From Novosphingobium sp. KA1 (GTDB taxonomy: Bacteria > Pseudomonadota > Alphaproteobacteria > Sphingomonadales > Sphingomonadaceae): a DNA stretch of 64,000 nucleotides. A program made the translations under genes and the position numbers. Each line of letters starts with the position of its first letter. Position 1 is the first letter of the stretch. The notes under the pieces are model-generated. The model was not told the origin of the DNA, did no database searches, and worked only from the letters and a program-made list of their open reading frames with translations. Where the stretch lies: NCBI RefSeq assembly GCF_017309955.1, contig NZ_CP021247.1, positions 1,179,501-1,243,500 on the forward strand, given 5' to 3'. Below, piece by piece: positions 1-8,870 of the stretch.

Positions 1-512
1 AGAGGTGCATGGATACGGAACTTGGTCCCCTCATCCCCCCCCTTGGTTGCCAGCGTGGCGATGTTCTCGAATGCGGAAATGAATTCGGGGCGGCAATCGG
101 GATAGCCGGAATAGTCCAGCGCATTGACGCCGATGAAGATGTCGGAGGCACCGATCGCCTCAGCCCAGGCCAGCGTGAGCGACAGGAACACCAGATTGCG
201 GGCCGGTACATACGTCACCGGAATCCCGGGCTCCAGTCCGTCCTTGGGAACCGAAATATCGTCGGTCAGCGCCGATCCGCCGAACTGGCGAAGATCGAGG
301 GGCAACACCACATGGCGCTCCGCCCCCAGCACCTGCGCGATCTGCCGCGCAGCGTCGATCTCGCGCCGGTGCCGCTGATTATAGTCGATGGTCAAGGCAT
401 TGACCGAATAGCCCGCCTCACGGGCCAGTCCGCCGGATACCATCGAATCGAGACCACCGGACAGAAGGACCACAGCCTTCCTGCCCTCAGTCGCTATAGA
501 CGTGTCTTGCAT
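1..512 (-). CDS. queC: 7-cyano-7-deazaguanine synthase QueC (partial, 3' end outside window)
   Basis: QueC makes preQ0 from 7-carboxy-7-deazaguanine, ammonia and ATP in the cytoplasm, the last dedicated step of preQ0 synthesis for queuosine tRNA modification. Reading the minus strand from an ATG at 512 gives an open frame to the window edge. The N-type ATP pyrophosphatase loop SGGLDS lies near residues 18-23. The typical DYNQRH segment, VPARN, and a late FRIHAP stretch are also visible. The C-terminal zinc cysteines would lie beyond base 1. About 170 residues are present of a protein usually near 230. The next gene upstream ends at 552, 39 bp away in the same direction, so the two may be co-transcribed. 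Confidence 0.93.
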   Translation of the reverse strand, partial: MQDTSIATEGRKAVVLLSGGLDSMVSGGLAREAGYSVNALTIDYNQRHRREIDAARQIAQVLGAERHVVLPLDLRQFGGSALTDDISVPKDGLEPGIPVTYVPARNLVFLSLTLAWAEAIGASDIFIGVNALDYSGYPDCRPEFISAFENIATLATKGGDEGTKFRIHAP

Positions 513-551
513 GACCTCTGCGCTAGGCGCTCTCACCGGCGCTGACAACCT

Positions 552-959
552 TCAACCGCCACAAGCGCCTGTCCGTCGACCCTCGGCAGCAAAGGCAAAA
601 GGCTGGCCACCGGCAATGCCCTGCCCATCGATCTGCACCAATCCATTGGTTTCGCGTCGGACGTGGGTACGCCCATATCCGCGCCCGGCACATGTATACT
701 GCACGGTGACTTCGTTCGGCCTGTCGTCTATCACCACAAGGCTGCATGCCGCCCTGGGGTGGCGCAACTGGATGAGGTCTCGCCCGCCGTGCAAGCAAAC
801 CTTCCTGGGCTGGATGCCCTCGCCATGCTCACGCAGCTCCCACTGCCCCGCAGCCAATTGATCAAGCATCAGGAGCGGGCGCGTTTCAGCGAAGACAGCG
901 GCCGAACAGAGGGTAATTCCACACCCCGCCACAAGTAGTGCACGTGCTGGATGCTTCAT
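552..959 (-). CDS. small exported protein, DUF3617-like
   Basis: This is a 135-residue protein of unknown function. The first 24 or so residues form a signal peptide (MKHPARALL start, hydrophobic core, AVFAE cleavage region). The mature part holds a GQWELREHG stretch and three or four cysteines (KVCLHG, AACSL, YTCAG, GACGG). That pattern resembles the DUF3617 family of small periplasmic proteins, but I assign it only tentatively. I chose the ATG at 959 because AGAGGT lies just upstream. A longer frame from 1070 would add an unlikely N-terminal extension overlapping hslO. It sits between hslO and queC on the same strand. Confidence 0.6.
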   Translation of the reverse strand: MKHPARALLVAGCGITLCSAAVFAETRPLLMLDQLAAGQWELREHGEGIQPRKVCLHGGRDLIQLRHPRAACSLVVIDDRPNEVTVQYTCAGRGYGRTHVRRETNGLVQIDGQGIAGGQPFAFAAEGRRTGACGG

Positions 960-1030
960 ACGTTTTGACCTCTGAAAGAAGCAGGGCCGGCCTGCCCGGA
1001 CCGGCCCCGATTTCGGTTTCGGTGTCGGTT

Positions 1031-1939
1031 TCAGGCCGGAATATGAAGGATCTTCGAGCAAAAGGCGCAATCCACCGGTATCAGGCCAGTTTCATCCCGC
1101 ATATCGATGCGTTCGCTTTCGGGAAAGCGGGACAGGATGTTCTGGTAATACGATACCGAGCAGCGGCATCCGCGCTGAAGCGGCTCCAGCGGTTCGACGC
1201 GAACCTCCTCTTCCTCATGGAAGAGCCGCCAGACCAGCTGCTCGAGATTGAGGACCGGATCGACCAGTTCCTCCGGACGGACACTTCCCGCCATGATCGA
1301 AACATGCTCCCAGTCGGGATGCTGTTCCTTGGCGTGGAGACGTTCCTTGCCTTCCTCGCCGTCCGGCAAGTGCTGGACCAGCAACCCGCCAGCGACGCAG
1401 CGTGCATCGCTGGAGCGCACGCTGACCCGGATGAGTGTCGGAACTTGCTCGGACATGGCGAAATAGCTCTCGCACGCATGCGCCAGCGAAGTCCCCTCAA
1501 GAGGAACAACCCCCTGATAACGCTCGTTCGAAACCGCAAGGTCGAAAGTGATCGCCAGATACCCCTTGCCGAAGATCGCCTCGAGCGAACAATCCTCTTC
1601 AAGACGCGTGGCGAGATCGGGATCATGCCGCAGGTATCCCCGCAACTCCCCGTCTCGGTAATCGCAGACCAGAAGATCGACCGCGCCGCCCTCGGCCTGA
1701 GCCTGGAAGGTCAATTGCGCACCGTCTTCCTTGAGCAACGAGCCCATCAAGGCTGTCAGAACGAGTGCTTCCGCCAGGACATGCTTGACCACCCTGGGAT
1801 AGGTGTGAGCCGAAAGCACGGTCTCGAGTACCGGCCCCAGCCTGACCACACGGCCCCGCGCATGACGCGCAGGCACCGTGAAGGCCAGCACCCGGTCGAA
1901 CCCGGTATCGTCATCCCGCGTCAGCACGTCATCCGTCAC
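1031..1939 (-). CDS. hslO: Hsp33 family redox-activated chaperone HslO
   Basis: HslO is a cytosolic holdase chaperone switched on by oxidative unfolding. The 302-residue protein has the family body ([40 protein letters not shown]) and ends with the zinc/redox switch, a C-x-C in GCRCS and a C-x2-C in DCAFCSK. All four zinc cysteines are therefore present. The start is taken as the GTG at 1939, which overlaps the argF stop in a GTGA arrangement, suggesting translational coupling. A TTG at 1957 is an alternative that adds six residues. It is the third gene of the argD-argF-hslO run, a common arrangement in alphaproteobacteria. Confidence 0.95.
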   Translation of the reverse strand: MTDDVLTRDDDTGFDRVLAFTVPARHARGRVVRLGPVLETVLSAHTYPRVVKHVLAEALVLTALMGSLLKEDGAQLTFQAQAEGGAVDLLVCDYRDGELRGYLRHDPDLATRLEEDCSLEAIFGKGYLAITFDLAVSNERYQGVVPLEGTSLAHACESYFAMSEQVPTLIRVSVRSSDARCVAGGLLVQHLPDGEEGKERLHAKEQHPDWEHVSIMAGSVRPEELVDPVLNLEQLVWRLFHEEEEVRVEPLEPLQRGCRCSVSYYQNILSRFPESERIDMRDETGLIPVDCAFCSKILHIPA

Positions 1940-2862
1940 AGCTTGCCCAATGCCCAAAGTAGAACCGACTTCTGACCGTGAATCCGGTTTTCGGCCTCAT
2001 CCCATACTACAGAAGCAGGCCCATCGATAACCTCGTTGGTCACTTCCTCTTCACGGTGGGCGGGAAGACAGTGCAGGAACTTGGCTCCCGGCGCAGCCTT
2101 TGCCATCAGTCCGGCATTGACCTGATAGGGTTGCATGGCCGCGATGTGCTTTTCGCCGCCCGCCTGCCCCATGGAAACCCAGGTATCGGTGACAACGATC
2201 TGCGCACCTGCAGCCGCCTCTGCGGGATCCTGCGTGAGAATCACCTCACCGCCGGCAGCACGGGCACGTGCGACAAAACCGGCGTCCGGCTCATAACCGG
2301 CAGGCCCACCGATCCGGATCGTGAACTTCATCAGGCCTGCAGCCTCGATCAGCGAATTGGCGACGTTGTTGCCATCGCCCAGCCACGCCAGTTGCAGACC
2401 CGGCAACGCAAACCCCTGCTCCACGATCGTGAGCAGATCCGCGACGATCTGGCAGGGGTGCGAAAGGTCGGTCAGGCCATTGATGACCGGCACCTCGGCG
2501 TAATGGGCAAGTTCCTCGATCTTGGCATGATCGTCGGTCCGGATCATGATTGCATCAACCATCCGGCTGAGCACGCGAGCGGTATCGGCAATCGTCTCCC
2601 CTCTGCCGATCTGGGTGCTGCCCGCCTCCATGATCAACGCGCTTCCGCCCAGTTGCCGCATGGCCATGTCGAAAGAAACACGCGTACGCGTGGAATTCTT
2701 CTCAAAGATCATGGCAAGGGTATGTCCCGCGAGCGGCTGGTCCGCATCCGGCTGCGCCTTCGGCCAGGTCTTACGCGCCGCCTTGCGGTCGATGGCGTCG
2801 GCGATCATGCTCGCGATTCCATCGCCGCCCGCATCGCCCAGGTTGAGGAAATCCCGAGCCAT
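1936..2862 (-). CDS. argF: ornithine carbamoyltransferase
   Basis: ArgF condenses ornithine with carbamoyl phosphate to citrulline in arginine biosynthesis. The 308-residue protein is of normal length. It carries the carbamoyl-phosphate loop STRTR at residues 57-61, the HPCQ motif near the middle, and the ornithine-binding HCLPAHR motif near the C-terminus. Its ATG shares one base with the argD stop (TGATG), and its own stop overlaps the hslO GTG start. The three genes are therefore very probably translated from one message. The N-terminal residues MARDFLNL fit the family start well. Confidence 0.97.
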   Translation of the reverse strand: MARDFLNLGDAGGDGIASMIADAIDRKAARKTWPKAQPDADQPLAGHTLAMIFEKNSTRTRVSFDMAMRQLGGSALIMEAGSTQIGRGETIADTARVLSRMVDAIMIRTDDHAKIEELAHYAEVPVINGLTDLSHPCQIVADLLTIVEQGFALPGLQLAWLGDGNNVANSLIEAAGLMKFTIRIGGPAGYEPDAGFVARARAAGGEVILTQDPAEAAAGAQIVVTDTWVSMGQAGGEKHIAAMQPYQVNAGLMAKAAPGAKFLHCLPAHREEEVTNEVIDGPASVVWDEAENRIHGQKSVLLWALGKL

Positions 2863-4052
2863 CAGGCAACTCCTTCCGGCTGATAGCTGGCCGCCGCAGC
2901 CGAGAGCTTTTCCATGAATTCGTCCATGTGGCTGTCGTCGATAACGAGAGGCGGCAGAACCCGGACGACATTGTCGCCAGCCGAAACCGTCAGCAGTTGA
3001 TGATTGTCGCGCATATGCGCAACAAAGGCCCGCGGCTCGACCTTCATCTTAAGGCCGATGAACAGCCCCTTGCCACGCACCGAGTCGAACAGTTCGGGGT
3101 AATTGCCGATAAATTGCTCAAGGCGCGCCATCAGGCGCTCACCCTTGGCACGCACATCGGCAAGAAACTCTTCGTTGGCGACCGCGTCGAGCACAGCGCC
3201 GATCGCCGCCATGGCAAAAGGATTGCCGCCATACGTCGAGCCATGCGTTCCCACGACCATGCCGCGAGCCGCCTTTTCGGTGGCAAGGCAAGCGCCGACC
3301 GGGAACCCGCCGCCGATACCCTTTGCGGTCGCCACCACGTCGGGAACGATCCCATACTGCTCGTAAGCATAGAACGTTCCCGCACGGCCCACGCCACTCT
3401 GCACTTCGTCCAGCACCAGAATCAGGTCATGCTCATCGCAGAGCGCACGCAAGCCTTCGAGGAACGCCTGCGAAGCAATGCGAATGCCGCCTTCACCTTG
3501 AATCGGCTCGACCAGGAAGCCTGCCGTATTCGGGCCAATGGCTGCCTTTGCCGCCTCCAGGTCGTCGAACTCGACATACTTGAAACCGGGTAGCAGAGGC
3601 AGGAAGCCCTTGTGCATCTTTTCCTGGTTGGACGCGCTGATCGTGCCCATCGTCCGGCCATGAAAAGCGTTGCTGAACGTAATCAGTTCATACTTTTCGG
3701 TATTGCCGACATGCTGATGATAGGCGCGCGCCGTCTTGATCGCGCATTCGACGGCTTCAGCGCCCGAATTCGTGAAGAAAACCGTATCCGCAAAAGTCAG
3801 ATCGATAAGCCGCTGCGCAATCACCTCCCCTTGCGGGCTGCCGTACAGGTTCGAGACATGCATCAGGGTTTCCGCCTGCTTCTGGATCGCACCGACCAGA
3901 CCGGCATGCGAATGCCCAAGCAGGTTGACCGCAATGCCGCTGGCGAAATCGAGGAATCGGCGACCGTCTTCACTGATCAGGTGACAGTGCTCGCCGCGAA
4001 CCGGCCGAACGCCGCACCGGGGGTACACGGGCATCAGTGGAGTGATCGACAT
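2862..4052 (-). CDS. argD: acetylornithine aminotransferase
   Basis: ArgD is a PLP enzyme that transaminates N-acetylglutamate semialdehyde to N-acetylornithine; many also act on succinyl-diaminopimelate in lysine synthesis. The 396-residue class III aminotransferase shows [13 protein letters not shown] for the phosphate-binding turn, the LDEVQSG aspartate that pairs with the pyridine nitrogen, and the PLP lysine in [13 protein letters not shown] near residue 245. It is the first gene of argD-argF-hslO. The operon promoter should lie in the short AT-richer segment 4053-4110, before the terminator of the preceding cold-shock gene. The start is the ATG giving [12 protein letters not shown]. Confidence 0.96.
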   Translation of the reverse strand: MSITPLMPVYPRCGVRPVRGEHCHLISEDGRRFLDFASGIAVNLLGHSHAGLVGAIQKQAETLMHVSNLYGSPQGEVIAQRLIDLTFADTVFFTNSGAEAVECAIKTARAYHQHVGNTEKYELITFSNAFHGRTMGTISASNQEKMHKGFLPLLPGFKYVEFDDLEAAKAAIGPNTAGFLVEPIQGEGGIRIASQAFLEGLRALCDEHDLILVLDEVQSGVGRAGTFYAYEQYGIVPDVVATAKGIGGGFPVGACLATEKAARGMVVGTHGSTYGGNPFAMAAIGAVLDAVANEEFLADVRAKGERLMARLEQFIGNYPELFDSVRGKGLFIGLKMKVEPRAFVAHMRDNHQLLTVSAGDNVVRVLPPLVIDDSHMDEFMEKLSAAAASYQPEGVA

Positions 4053-4104
4053 GACGTTATTCCTCGAAACAAATCTGTGAAGCGAAAAACGGGGAATCTG
4101 AAAA

Positions 4105-4134
4105 CGACAAATGGCGGCCCTGTCGGACCGCCAT
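4105..4134 (-). terminator. rho-independent terminator of the cold-shock gene
   Basis: On the minus strand an ATGGCGGTCC/GGGCCGCCAT hairpin (bases 4111-4134, one internal mismatch) is followed by TTTGTCGTTTT. It lies 62 bp past the cold-shock stop codon and separates that gene from argD. A second GC-only hairpin (CCCCCCGG/CCGGGGGG, 4159-4182) lies between the stop and this terminator and lacks a T tract. Confidence 0.75.
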
Positions 4135-4195
4135 CTGCGCGCTTCTAGGCTTTTGCAGCCCCCCGGTCAAACGCCCGGGGGGAGTGCAGGCTTGA

Positions 4196-4954
4196 TCAAC
4201 CCTGGAGCGACGAAAGGTTGACCGCCGAGTACTTGCCTCGTCGATCGACCTCGATGTCGAACTCCACGCGATCGCCTTCGTTCAGGCCGGCAAGGCCCGA
4301 GCGTTCAACCGCGCTGATGTGAACAAACGCATCCGGCTGGCCATCGTCACGGGTGATGAAGCCGAAGCCCTTCATGGAGTTGAAGAACTTGACCGTACCG
4401 CTGGCCTTTTCGCCAGTCAGCTGACGCTGCGGCGCAGGCTCCCGCTTCTGGACGGGGATCACGTCGCCGACCACAACGAGGTCGCTGGCCGAGATCTTGC
4501 CGCCACGATCGACAAGCTGGAATTCGAGCTGCTGGCCCTCGGCAAGACCTTCGAGGCCTGCCCGCTCGACCGCGCTGATGTGCACGAACACATCTTCGCC
4601 GCCTTCATCGCGCTGAATGAAGCCGAAACCCTTGGCGCCGTTGAAGAACTTCACGACGCCCTTGCCCTGGCCGACGACCTGGGCCGGCATGCCGCCGCCG
4701 CGGGGACCGCCGAAGCCACCACCGCCGCCGCCACGCGGGCCGCCGAAGCCGCCGCTACGAGGAGCGCCGCCGCCGAAACCGCCACGGTCATCACCGCCGC
4801 CGAAACGGTCACCGCCGCCAAAGCGATCGCCACCGCCGAAACGGTCACCGCCACCGAAACGATCCTGCCCGGCAAAGAACGGGTCGAACTCGTCCTCTCC
4901 AAACCGATCTCGCTTGTCGCGTCCCCTTCCGCGACGACCTCTGTCAAAACCCAT
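4196..4954 (-). CDS. protein with Gly-rich N-terminus and two cold-shock domains
   Basis: This is a single-stranded nucleic-acid binding protein of 252 residues, probably an RNA chaperone. Residues 1-95 are a low-complexity arginine/glycine region that includes four tandem DRFGGG units (residues 31-54) and RGG-like runs. Two complete cold-shock domains follow, near 97-165 and 185-251, each with the RNP1 signature KGFGFI and RNP2 VFVHIS/AFVHIS. Double-CSD proteins are typical of alphaproteobacteria, but most have a short linker and no long Gly-rich head. I chose the ATG at 4954. The reading frame is open upstream to 5080, but that part looks like leader RNA. A long leader would suit a cold-shock gene. 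Confidence 0.9.
   Translation of the reverse strand: MGFDRGRRGRGRDKRDRFGEDEFDPFFAGQDRFGGGDRFGGGDRFGGGDRFGGGDDRGGFGGGAPRSGGFGGPRGGGGGGFGGPRGGGMPAQVVGQGKGVVKFFNGAKGFGFIQRDEGGEDVFVHISAVERAGLEGLAEGQQLEFQLVDRGGKISASDLVVVGDVIPVQKREPAPQRQLTGEKASGTVKFFNSMKGFGFITRDDGQPDAFVHISAVERSGLAGLNEGDRVEFDIEVDRRGKYSAVNLSSLQG
4793..4864 (-). repeat. 18-bp tandem repeat, four copies, coding DRFGGG
   Basis: Four consecutive 18-bp units encode four DRFGGG hexapeptides in the glycine-rich head of the cold-shock protein. Units differ mainly at third codon positions (for example cggtcaccgcc versus cgatcgccacc on the plus strand). The array is therefore old enough to have diverged silently while the protein repeat was kept. 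Confidence 0.85.
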
Positions 4955-5252
4955 GTTTACGAACGTACCTTCGCTGCGCCCCAAAAAGTATTCACCCGGA
5001 CACGTGGACGAGCCGTGCCGACTGTCAGACGAGCGGAAGAGACATAACTCTCCCGGTACCTGCAGCGGTGACTCATACACGACTCATATGCCCATTGCGA
5101 ATACAAATAAGCGGGATTTTCCGGCGATCTGACCGAAACACCGCTTTTCTATGGCTCGCGCGTGATCCTGTTGCCTGAACTATGCGCTTGACGGCAGATA
5201 ATTTCAGGCTCAACCGCTGCCGGACAACCGCATGATCGCGAGGAAAAGTCTG
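4955..5252. promoter_or_regulatory. divergent intergenic region: cold-shock leader and promoters
   Basis: This is 298 bp between the cold-shock gene (minus) and the phosphatase-like gene (plus), distinctly less GC-rich than its surroundings. It must hold two divergent promoters. The minus-strand side probably includes a long 5' untranslated leader, as is usual for csp genes. I see no confident -35/-10 pair, riboswitch or operator in it. Confidence 0.5.
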
Positions 5253-5681
5253 ATGTTCCGCCAGGTCACCGAAACCGTCTTCGCTAGCCCGCAAATCACC
5301 GTGGAGGCCGTTGCCGAAGCCAAGGACCTGGGGATCGTGCGCATCATCAACAACCGCCCCGAGGGCGAAAGCGACGACCAGACGCCCGGCGCCGAAATCG
5401 AGGCGGCAGCGCGCGCCGCCGGGATCGACTATGTGGCCATTCCCGTGGGCCACGGCGGTTTCAGCCAGGCACAAGTCGACGCCATGAGTGCCGCTCTCGA
5501 CGGTCTGGACGGTCCGGTCCTGGCCTATTGCCGATCGGGAACCCGCTCGACCCTGCTCTGGGCGCTCGCCCGCGCCAAGGCCGGTGACAATCCCGCCGTG
5601 ATCGCATCGAAAGCCGCCGCCGCAGGCTACGACGTATCGCCGGTCCGTCAATTGATCGAGATGCTTTCGGCCGGCGGCTGA
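5253..5681 (+). CDS. TIGR01244 family sulfur transferase / DUF442 phosphatase-like protein
   Basis: This small 142-residue cytosolic protein has the cysteine-phosphatase/beta-lactamase-hydrolase-like (BLH, DUF442) fold. The catalytic-type loop CRSGTRS (C-x5-R) is near residue 96. The upstream INNRPEGE motif is the other hallmark of TIGR01244 proteins. Family members appear as free domains or fused to sulfur dioxygenases and are linked to sulfide handling, but the substrate here is unknown. I chose the ATG at 5253 because GAGGAAA lies eight bases upstream. An in-frame ATG at 5232 would place that site inside the gene. It stands alone, convergent with the PII gene at 5685. Confidence 0.85.
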   Translation: MFRQVTETVFASPQITVEAVAEAKDLGIVRIINNRPEGESDDQTPGAEIEAAARAAGIDYVAIPVGHGGFSQAQVDAMSAALDGLDGPVLAYCRSGTRSTLLWALARAKAGDNPAVIASKAAAAGYDVSPVRQLIEMLSAGG

Positions 5682-5684
5682 GAC

Positions 5685-6023
5685 CTAAAGGGCGATATCG
5701 CCCTGCTCACCGGTCCTGACGCGCAGGACTTCGGCGAGTTCGAACACGAAGATCTTGCCATCACCGATCTCGTCGGTACTCGCGCCCTTGCCGATGATCT
5801 CGATAACGGTATCGGCAAAGGCGTCCGAAACGGCAATTTCCAGCTTGATCTTGGGCACCAGACTCGAAGCGTATTCAGCGCCGCGATAGATCTCGGTCTG
5901 CCCTTTCTGCCGGCCAAAGCCGCTCACCTCGGAAACCGTCAGGCCCGACACTCCGGCACTGGCCAGCGCATCCTTCACTTCGGTGAACTTGAACGGCTTG
6001 ATGATCGCGACGATGTATTTCAC
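5685..6023 (-). CDS. nitrogen regulatory protein P-II (second paralogue)
   Basis: PII is a trimeric cytosolic signal integrator that reports nitrogen, carbon and energy status to targets such as AmtB, glutamine synthetase adenylyltransferase and NtrB. This copy has exactly the usual 112 residues. It keeps the T-loop [15 protein letters not shown] with the uridylylatable tyrosine (position 51 in E. coli), and EIGDGKIFV near the C-terminus. The start is a GTG at 6023, preceded by GGGAGA and giving VKYIVAIIKPF. It follows amtB on the same strand but beyond a strong terminator, so it probably has its own promoter or depends on readthrough. I cannot say from sequence whether it is GlnB or a second GlnK. 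Confidence 0.93.
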   Translation of the reverse strand: MKYIVAIIKPFKFTEVKDALASAGVSGLTVSEVSGFGRQKGQTEIYRGAEYASSLVPKIKLEIAVSDAFADTVIEIIGKGASTDEIGDGKIFVFELAEVLRVRTGEQGDIAL

Positions 6024-6082
6024 GCGTATCTCCCTGGCCGGCTGGCGGATGCCGCAAGCATCCCACAAACCCTCCTCCACGA

Positions 6083-6118
6083 CAAAGAAAAATGGGCCGG
6101 AGCGGCTGGCTCCGGCCC
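6083..6118 (-). terminator. rho-independent terminator after amtB
   Basis: A perfect 10-bp stem GGGCCGGAGC/GCTCCGGCCC (6094-6118) with a five-base loop is followed on the minus strand by ATTTTTCTTTG. It lies 88 bp past the amtB stop and splits amtB from the downstream PII gene. On the plus strand only TTTAAG follows, so it acts mainly on minus-strand transcripts. Confidence 0.9.
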
Positions 6119-6205
6119 TTTAAGTTTGTGTTCGCAGGAGGAACACTGGCAGGCGGCGACGGGAAGGAGGAGAGGAAAGATCCCGCCGCCGCCAAACTCG
6201 AGAAC

Positions 6206-7543
6206 TTAGTTGTAGGCGCGCTCGCCGTGCTCACCGATGTCGAGGCCTTCCTGCTCGACTTCCGGTGCAACCCGCAGGCCGGTGACAGCCTTGGCGACAT
6301 AGGCGGCGATCACGGTGCCGACTGCAGCCCAGACGATAGCGACCAGAACCGCGATGACCTGTGTGGCAACCTGGGCGCCCATCGAGAAATCAGCGGCGCC
6401 GGGGCCACCGAGGCTCGGAGCGTAGACGATACCGGTGCCCACGGCGCCAACCATGCCGCCGATGCCGTGCACGCCGAAGGCGTCGAGGGCATCGTCATAG
6501 CCAAGTGCGGGCTTGAGCTTGCTGACGGCGAAGAAGCAGATGATCGAAGCCACGGCGCCGAGCACGATCGCACCGAACGGGCCAGAATTGCCGGCAGCCG
6601 GGGTCACGGCAACCAGACCGGCGACGATGCCCGAGCAGAAGCCCAGAGCCGACCCCTTGTGGCCGCTGAAGCGCTCTGCGAGCATCCAGAACAGGCCGGC
6701 CGAAGCAGTGGCGACAAATGTGTTGATCATGGCAAGGCCAGCCGAGCCGTTGGCCTCCAGTGCCGAACCGGCGTTGAAACCGAACCAGCCCACCCAGAGC
6801 AGGCCGGTGCCTACCATGGTCAGCGTCAGCGAGTGGGGCGGCATCGGCTCCGAGGGGTAACCCTTGCGCTTGCCGAGGATCATGGCGAGGACCAGCGCGG
6901 AAACGCCCGCGTTGATGTGAACGACAGTACCGCCGGCAAAGTCCAGCGCGGCAGGCAGATCGGTACCGAACATCTTGCCTGCGAACAGGAAGCCGCCGGC
7001 AGCCCAGACCATGTGGGCGATCGGGAAATACGTGATCGTCAGCCAGACCAGGCCGAATACCATGACCGCCGAGAACTTGATGCGCTCAACCGTCGAACCG
7101 AGCACCAGCGCGATGGTGATGGCGGCAAAGGTCATCTGGAAGCAGATGAACACATATTCGCTGATCACTTCGCTGGTGAAGGTTGCCGCCGTGCTCTCAG
7201 GCGTAACGCCGGCGAGGAAGAACTTGCCCCACGAAATGAAGGCATTGCCTTCAGGACCGAAGGCGAGGCCGTAGCCGTAAATCACCCAGAGCAGCATGGC
7301 GAGACACGCCACGGCGCCAATCTGCGTCATCGTCGAGAGCATGTTCTTCGAGCGGGTCAGGCCGCCGTAGAACAGCGCAAGGCCAGGCAGGATCATGAGC
7401 AGGACCAGCAGGGTCGAGGTCATCATCCAGGCGTTGTTGCCGGGGTTGGGGACAGGGGTGGCAGCGGCCTGCGCAAAGGCAGGCATGGCGGCGAACAGCG
7501 ACGCTCCCAGAGCGCCGGCGCCGCAAAGAAGTTTGCGGTTCAT
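6206..7543 (-). CDS. amtB: ammonium transporter
   Basis: AmtB is a trimeric inner-membrane channel that conducts ammonium/ammonia and is gated by GlnK. The 445-residue protein starts with a cleavable signal-like segment (SLFAAMPAFAQA), as in other Amt proteins, then has about eleven hydrophobic helices. LALFYGGLTRSKN and the FAGGTVVHINAGVSALV stretch contain the conserved pore residues, and a second histidine motif, DAFGVHGIGG, is also present. The ATG at 7543 is preceded by AAGGGA; the longer frame from 7576 is not needed. It lies 29 bp after glnK and should be co-transcribed from the sigma-54 promoter at 7959-7977. Confidence 0.97.
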   Translation of the reverse strand: MNRKLLCGAGALGASLFAAMPAFAQAAATPVPNPGNNAWMMTSTLLVLLMILPGLALFYGGLTRSKNMLSTMTQIGAVACLAMLLWVIYGYGLAFGPEGNAFISWGKFFLAGVTPESTAATFTSEVISEYVFICFQMTFAAITIALVLGSTVERIKFSAVMVFGLVWLTITYFPIAHMVWAAGGFLFAGKMFGTDLPAALDFAGGTVVHINAGVSALVLAMILGKRKGYPSEPMPPHSLTLTMVGTGLLWVGWFGFNAGSALEANGSAGLAMINTFVATASAGLFWMLAERFSGHKGSALGFCSGIVAGLVAVTPAAGNSGPFGAIVLGAVASIICFFAVSKLKPALGYDDALDAFGVHGIGGMVGAVGTGIVYAPSLGGPGAADFSMGAQVATQVIAVLVAIVWAAVGTVIAAYVAKAVTGLRVAPEVEQEGLDIGEHGERAYN

Positions 7544-7572
7544 CGTGGAATCCCTTCTGTGGGAGGCGCCGG

Positions 7573-8007
<435 letters not shown>

Positions 8008-8015
8008 TTACAAGA

Positions 8016-8032
8016 TGCGGTCAACTGCAGCA
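8016..8032 (-). promoter_or_regulatory. candidate NtrC site
   Basis: The minus-strand sequence TGCTGCAGTTGACCGCA fits the spaced TGC-N11-GCA core of NtrC binding sites and is flanked by ATGC/GCAT symmetry. It would lie about 74 bases upstream of the predicted glnK start. The interior does not match the A/T-rich consensus well, so this is only a candidate. Confidence 0.35.
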
Positions 8033-8056
8033 TGGGCCATCGCCCGATTCCTGAGC

Positions 8057-8079
8057 AACTGCCTATTTTTTAGGCAGTT
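8057..8079 (-). terminator. hairpin overlapping the EEP stop codon (weak terminator)
   Basis: A perfect AACTGCCTA/TAGGCAGTT 9-bp stem with a five-base A-rich loop (minus-strand reading) includes the TAG stop of the EEP gene. No T tract follows. It may stabilise the transcript end rather than terminate. Confidence 0.4.
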
Positions 8080-8767
8080 CGAGCGCAGCAAATACCGGCA
8101 GATGGTCAGATCCTATCGCCGATAATGGGCTATGATGGACCTTTGTTCCACGAACCGCCCATTGTTCGGACACTATGATGCGGTCCAGCAGCGCCAGTGG
8201 CCGGCGAGAGGGGAAACTCCGGCCAGGTGAAAGCACCTGCCAAGGCGCCTGAAACTCCCGGAAACAACCGCCGTGGGCCGACCATTCGTTGAGGTCGCCC
8301 ATCAAGACGGTGGGCATCGGCTGGCCACAGTCCTCGACGTGCGAGAGTACGCTTCGCACCTGCAACCGGCGCCGCAGACCCGACAGATCGAGATGCATGC
8401 CCACGACCCGGAAGCGGGTTCCGTCCAGCGCAAGGTCAGCGCGAACGGCGCCCCGCGGCTCCAGCACCGGCAAGGGCACCGGCGCAGCATCGAGCAGTTC
8501 GATGCCCTTGCGCACCAGCAAGGCATTGCCGTGCCAGCCCAGACTGTCGGGCTTCATCGATAGCGGCACCGGCACATAGTCGGTGGAGGTATGGATCGCA
8601 TCGAGCGGCAAGGCGCTCATCCGGCGGCCGAAACGGCGGTCCGCCTCCTGCAGCGCAACGACATCCGCATCGATCTCGCGCAGGACCGAGAGAATCCGTT
8701 CGGGATCGCGCCGCCGGTCCAACCCCACGGCCTTGCGGATATTGTAGCTGGCGAAGGTGATCTGCAC
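8063..8767 (-). CDS. endonuclease/exonuclease/phosphatase (EEP) family protein
   Basis: This 234-residue metal-dependent phosphoesterase-like protein has the EEP motifs in order: SYNIRK near residue 8, VVALQEAD near 40 (catalytic Glu), GDLNEW near 155 and GSDHLPVF near the C-terminus. No signal peptide or transmembrane helix is seen. The family covers nucleases, sphingomyelinases and phospholipases, and the substrate cannot be told here. It lies on the same strand 103 bp downstream of prfC. Its last codons and stop form half of a perfect 9-bp palindrome (8057-8079). Confidence 0.88.
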   Translation of the reverse strand: MQITFASYNIRKAVGLDRRRDPERILSVLREIDADVVALQEADRRFGRRMSALPLDAIHTSTDYVPVPLSMKPDSLGWHGNALLVRKGIELLDAAPVPLPVLEPRGAVRADLALDGTRFRVVGMHLDLSGLRRRLQVRSVLSHVEDCGQPMPTVLMGDLNEWSAHGGCFREFQAPWQVLSPGRSFPSRRPLALLDRIIVSEQWAVRGTKVHHSPLSAIGSDHLPVFAALELPKK

Positions 8768-8870
8768 GGGGAACTTTCGCGAGAGCTTGGCTACCGGAAC
8801 TTAAGCCGACCGCCGCGGCACTGCCAAGGCGGAGATAAGTCCAATCCGCAAGGTGTCCTCGCGGTTCCCG

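Noticed and set aside
4793..4864. CRISPR-like direct repeats
   Set aside because: The four repeats are contiguous, without spacers, and encode DRFGGG in frame.
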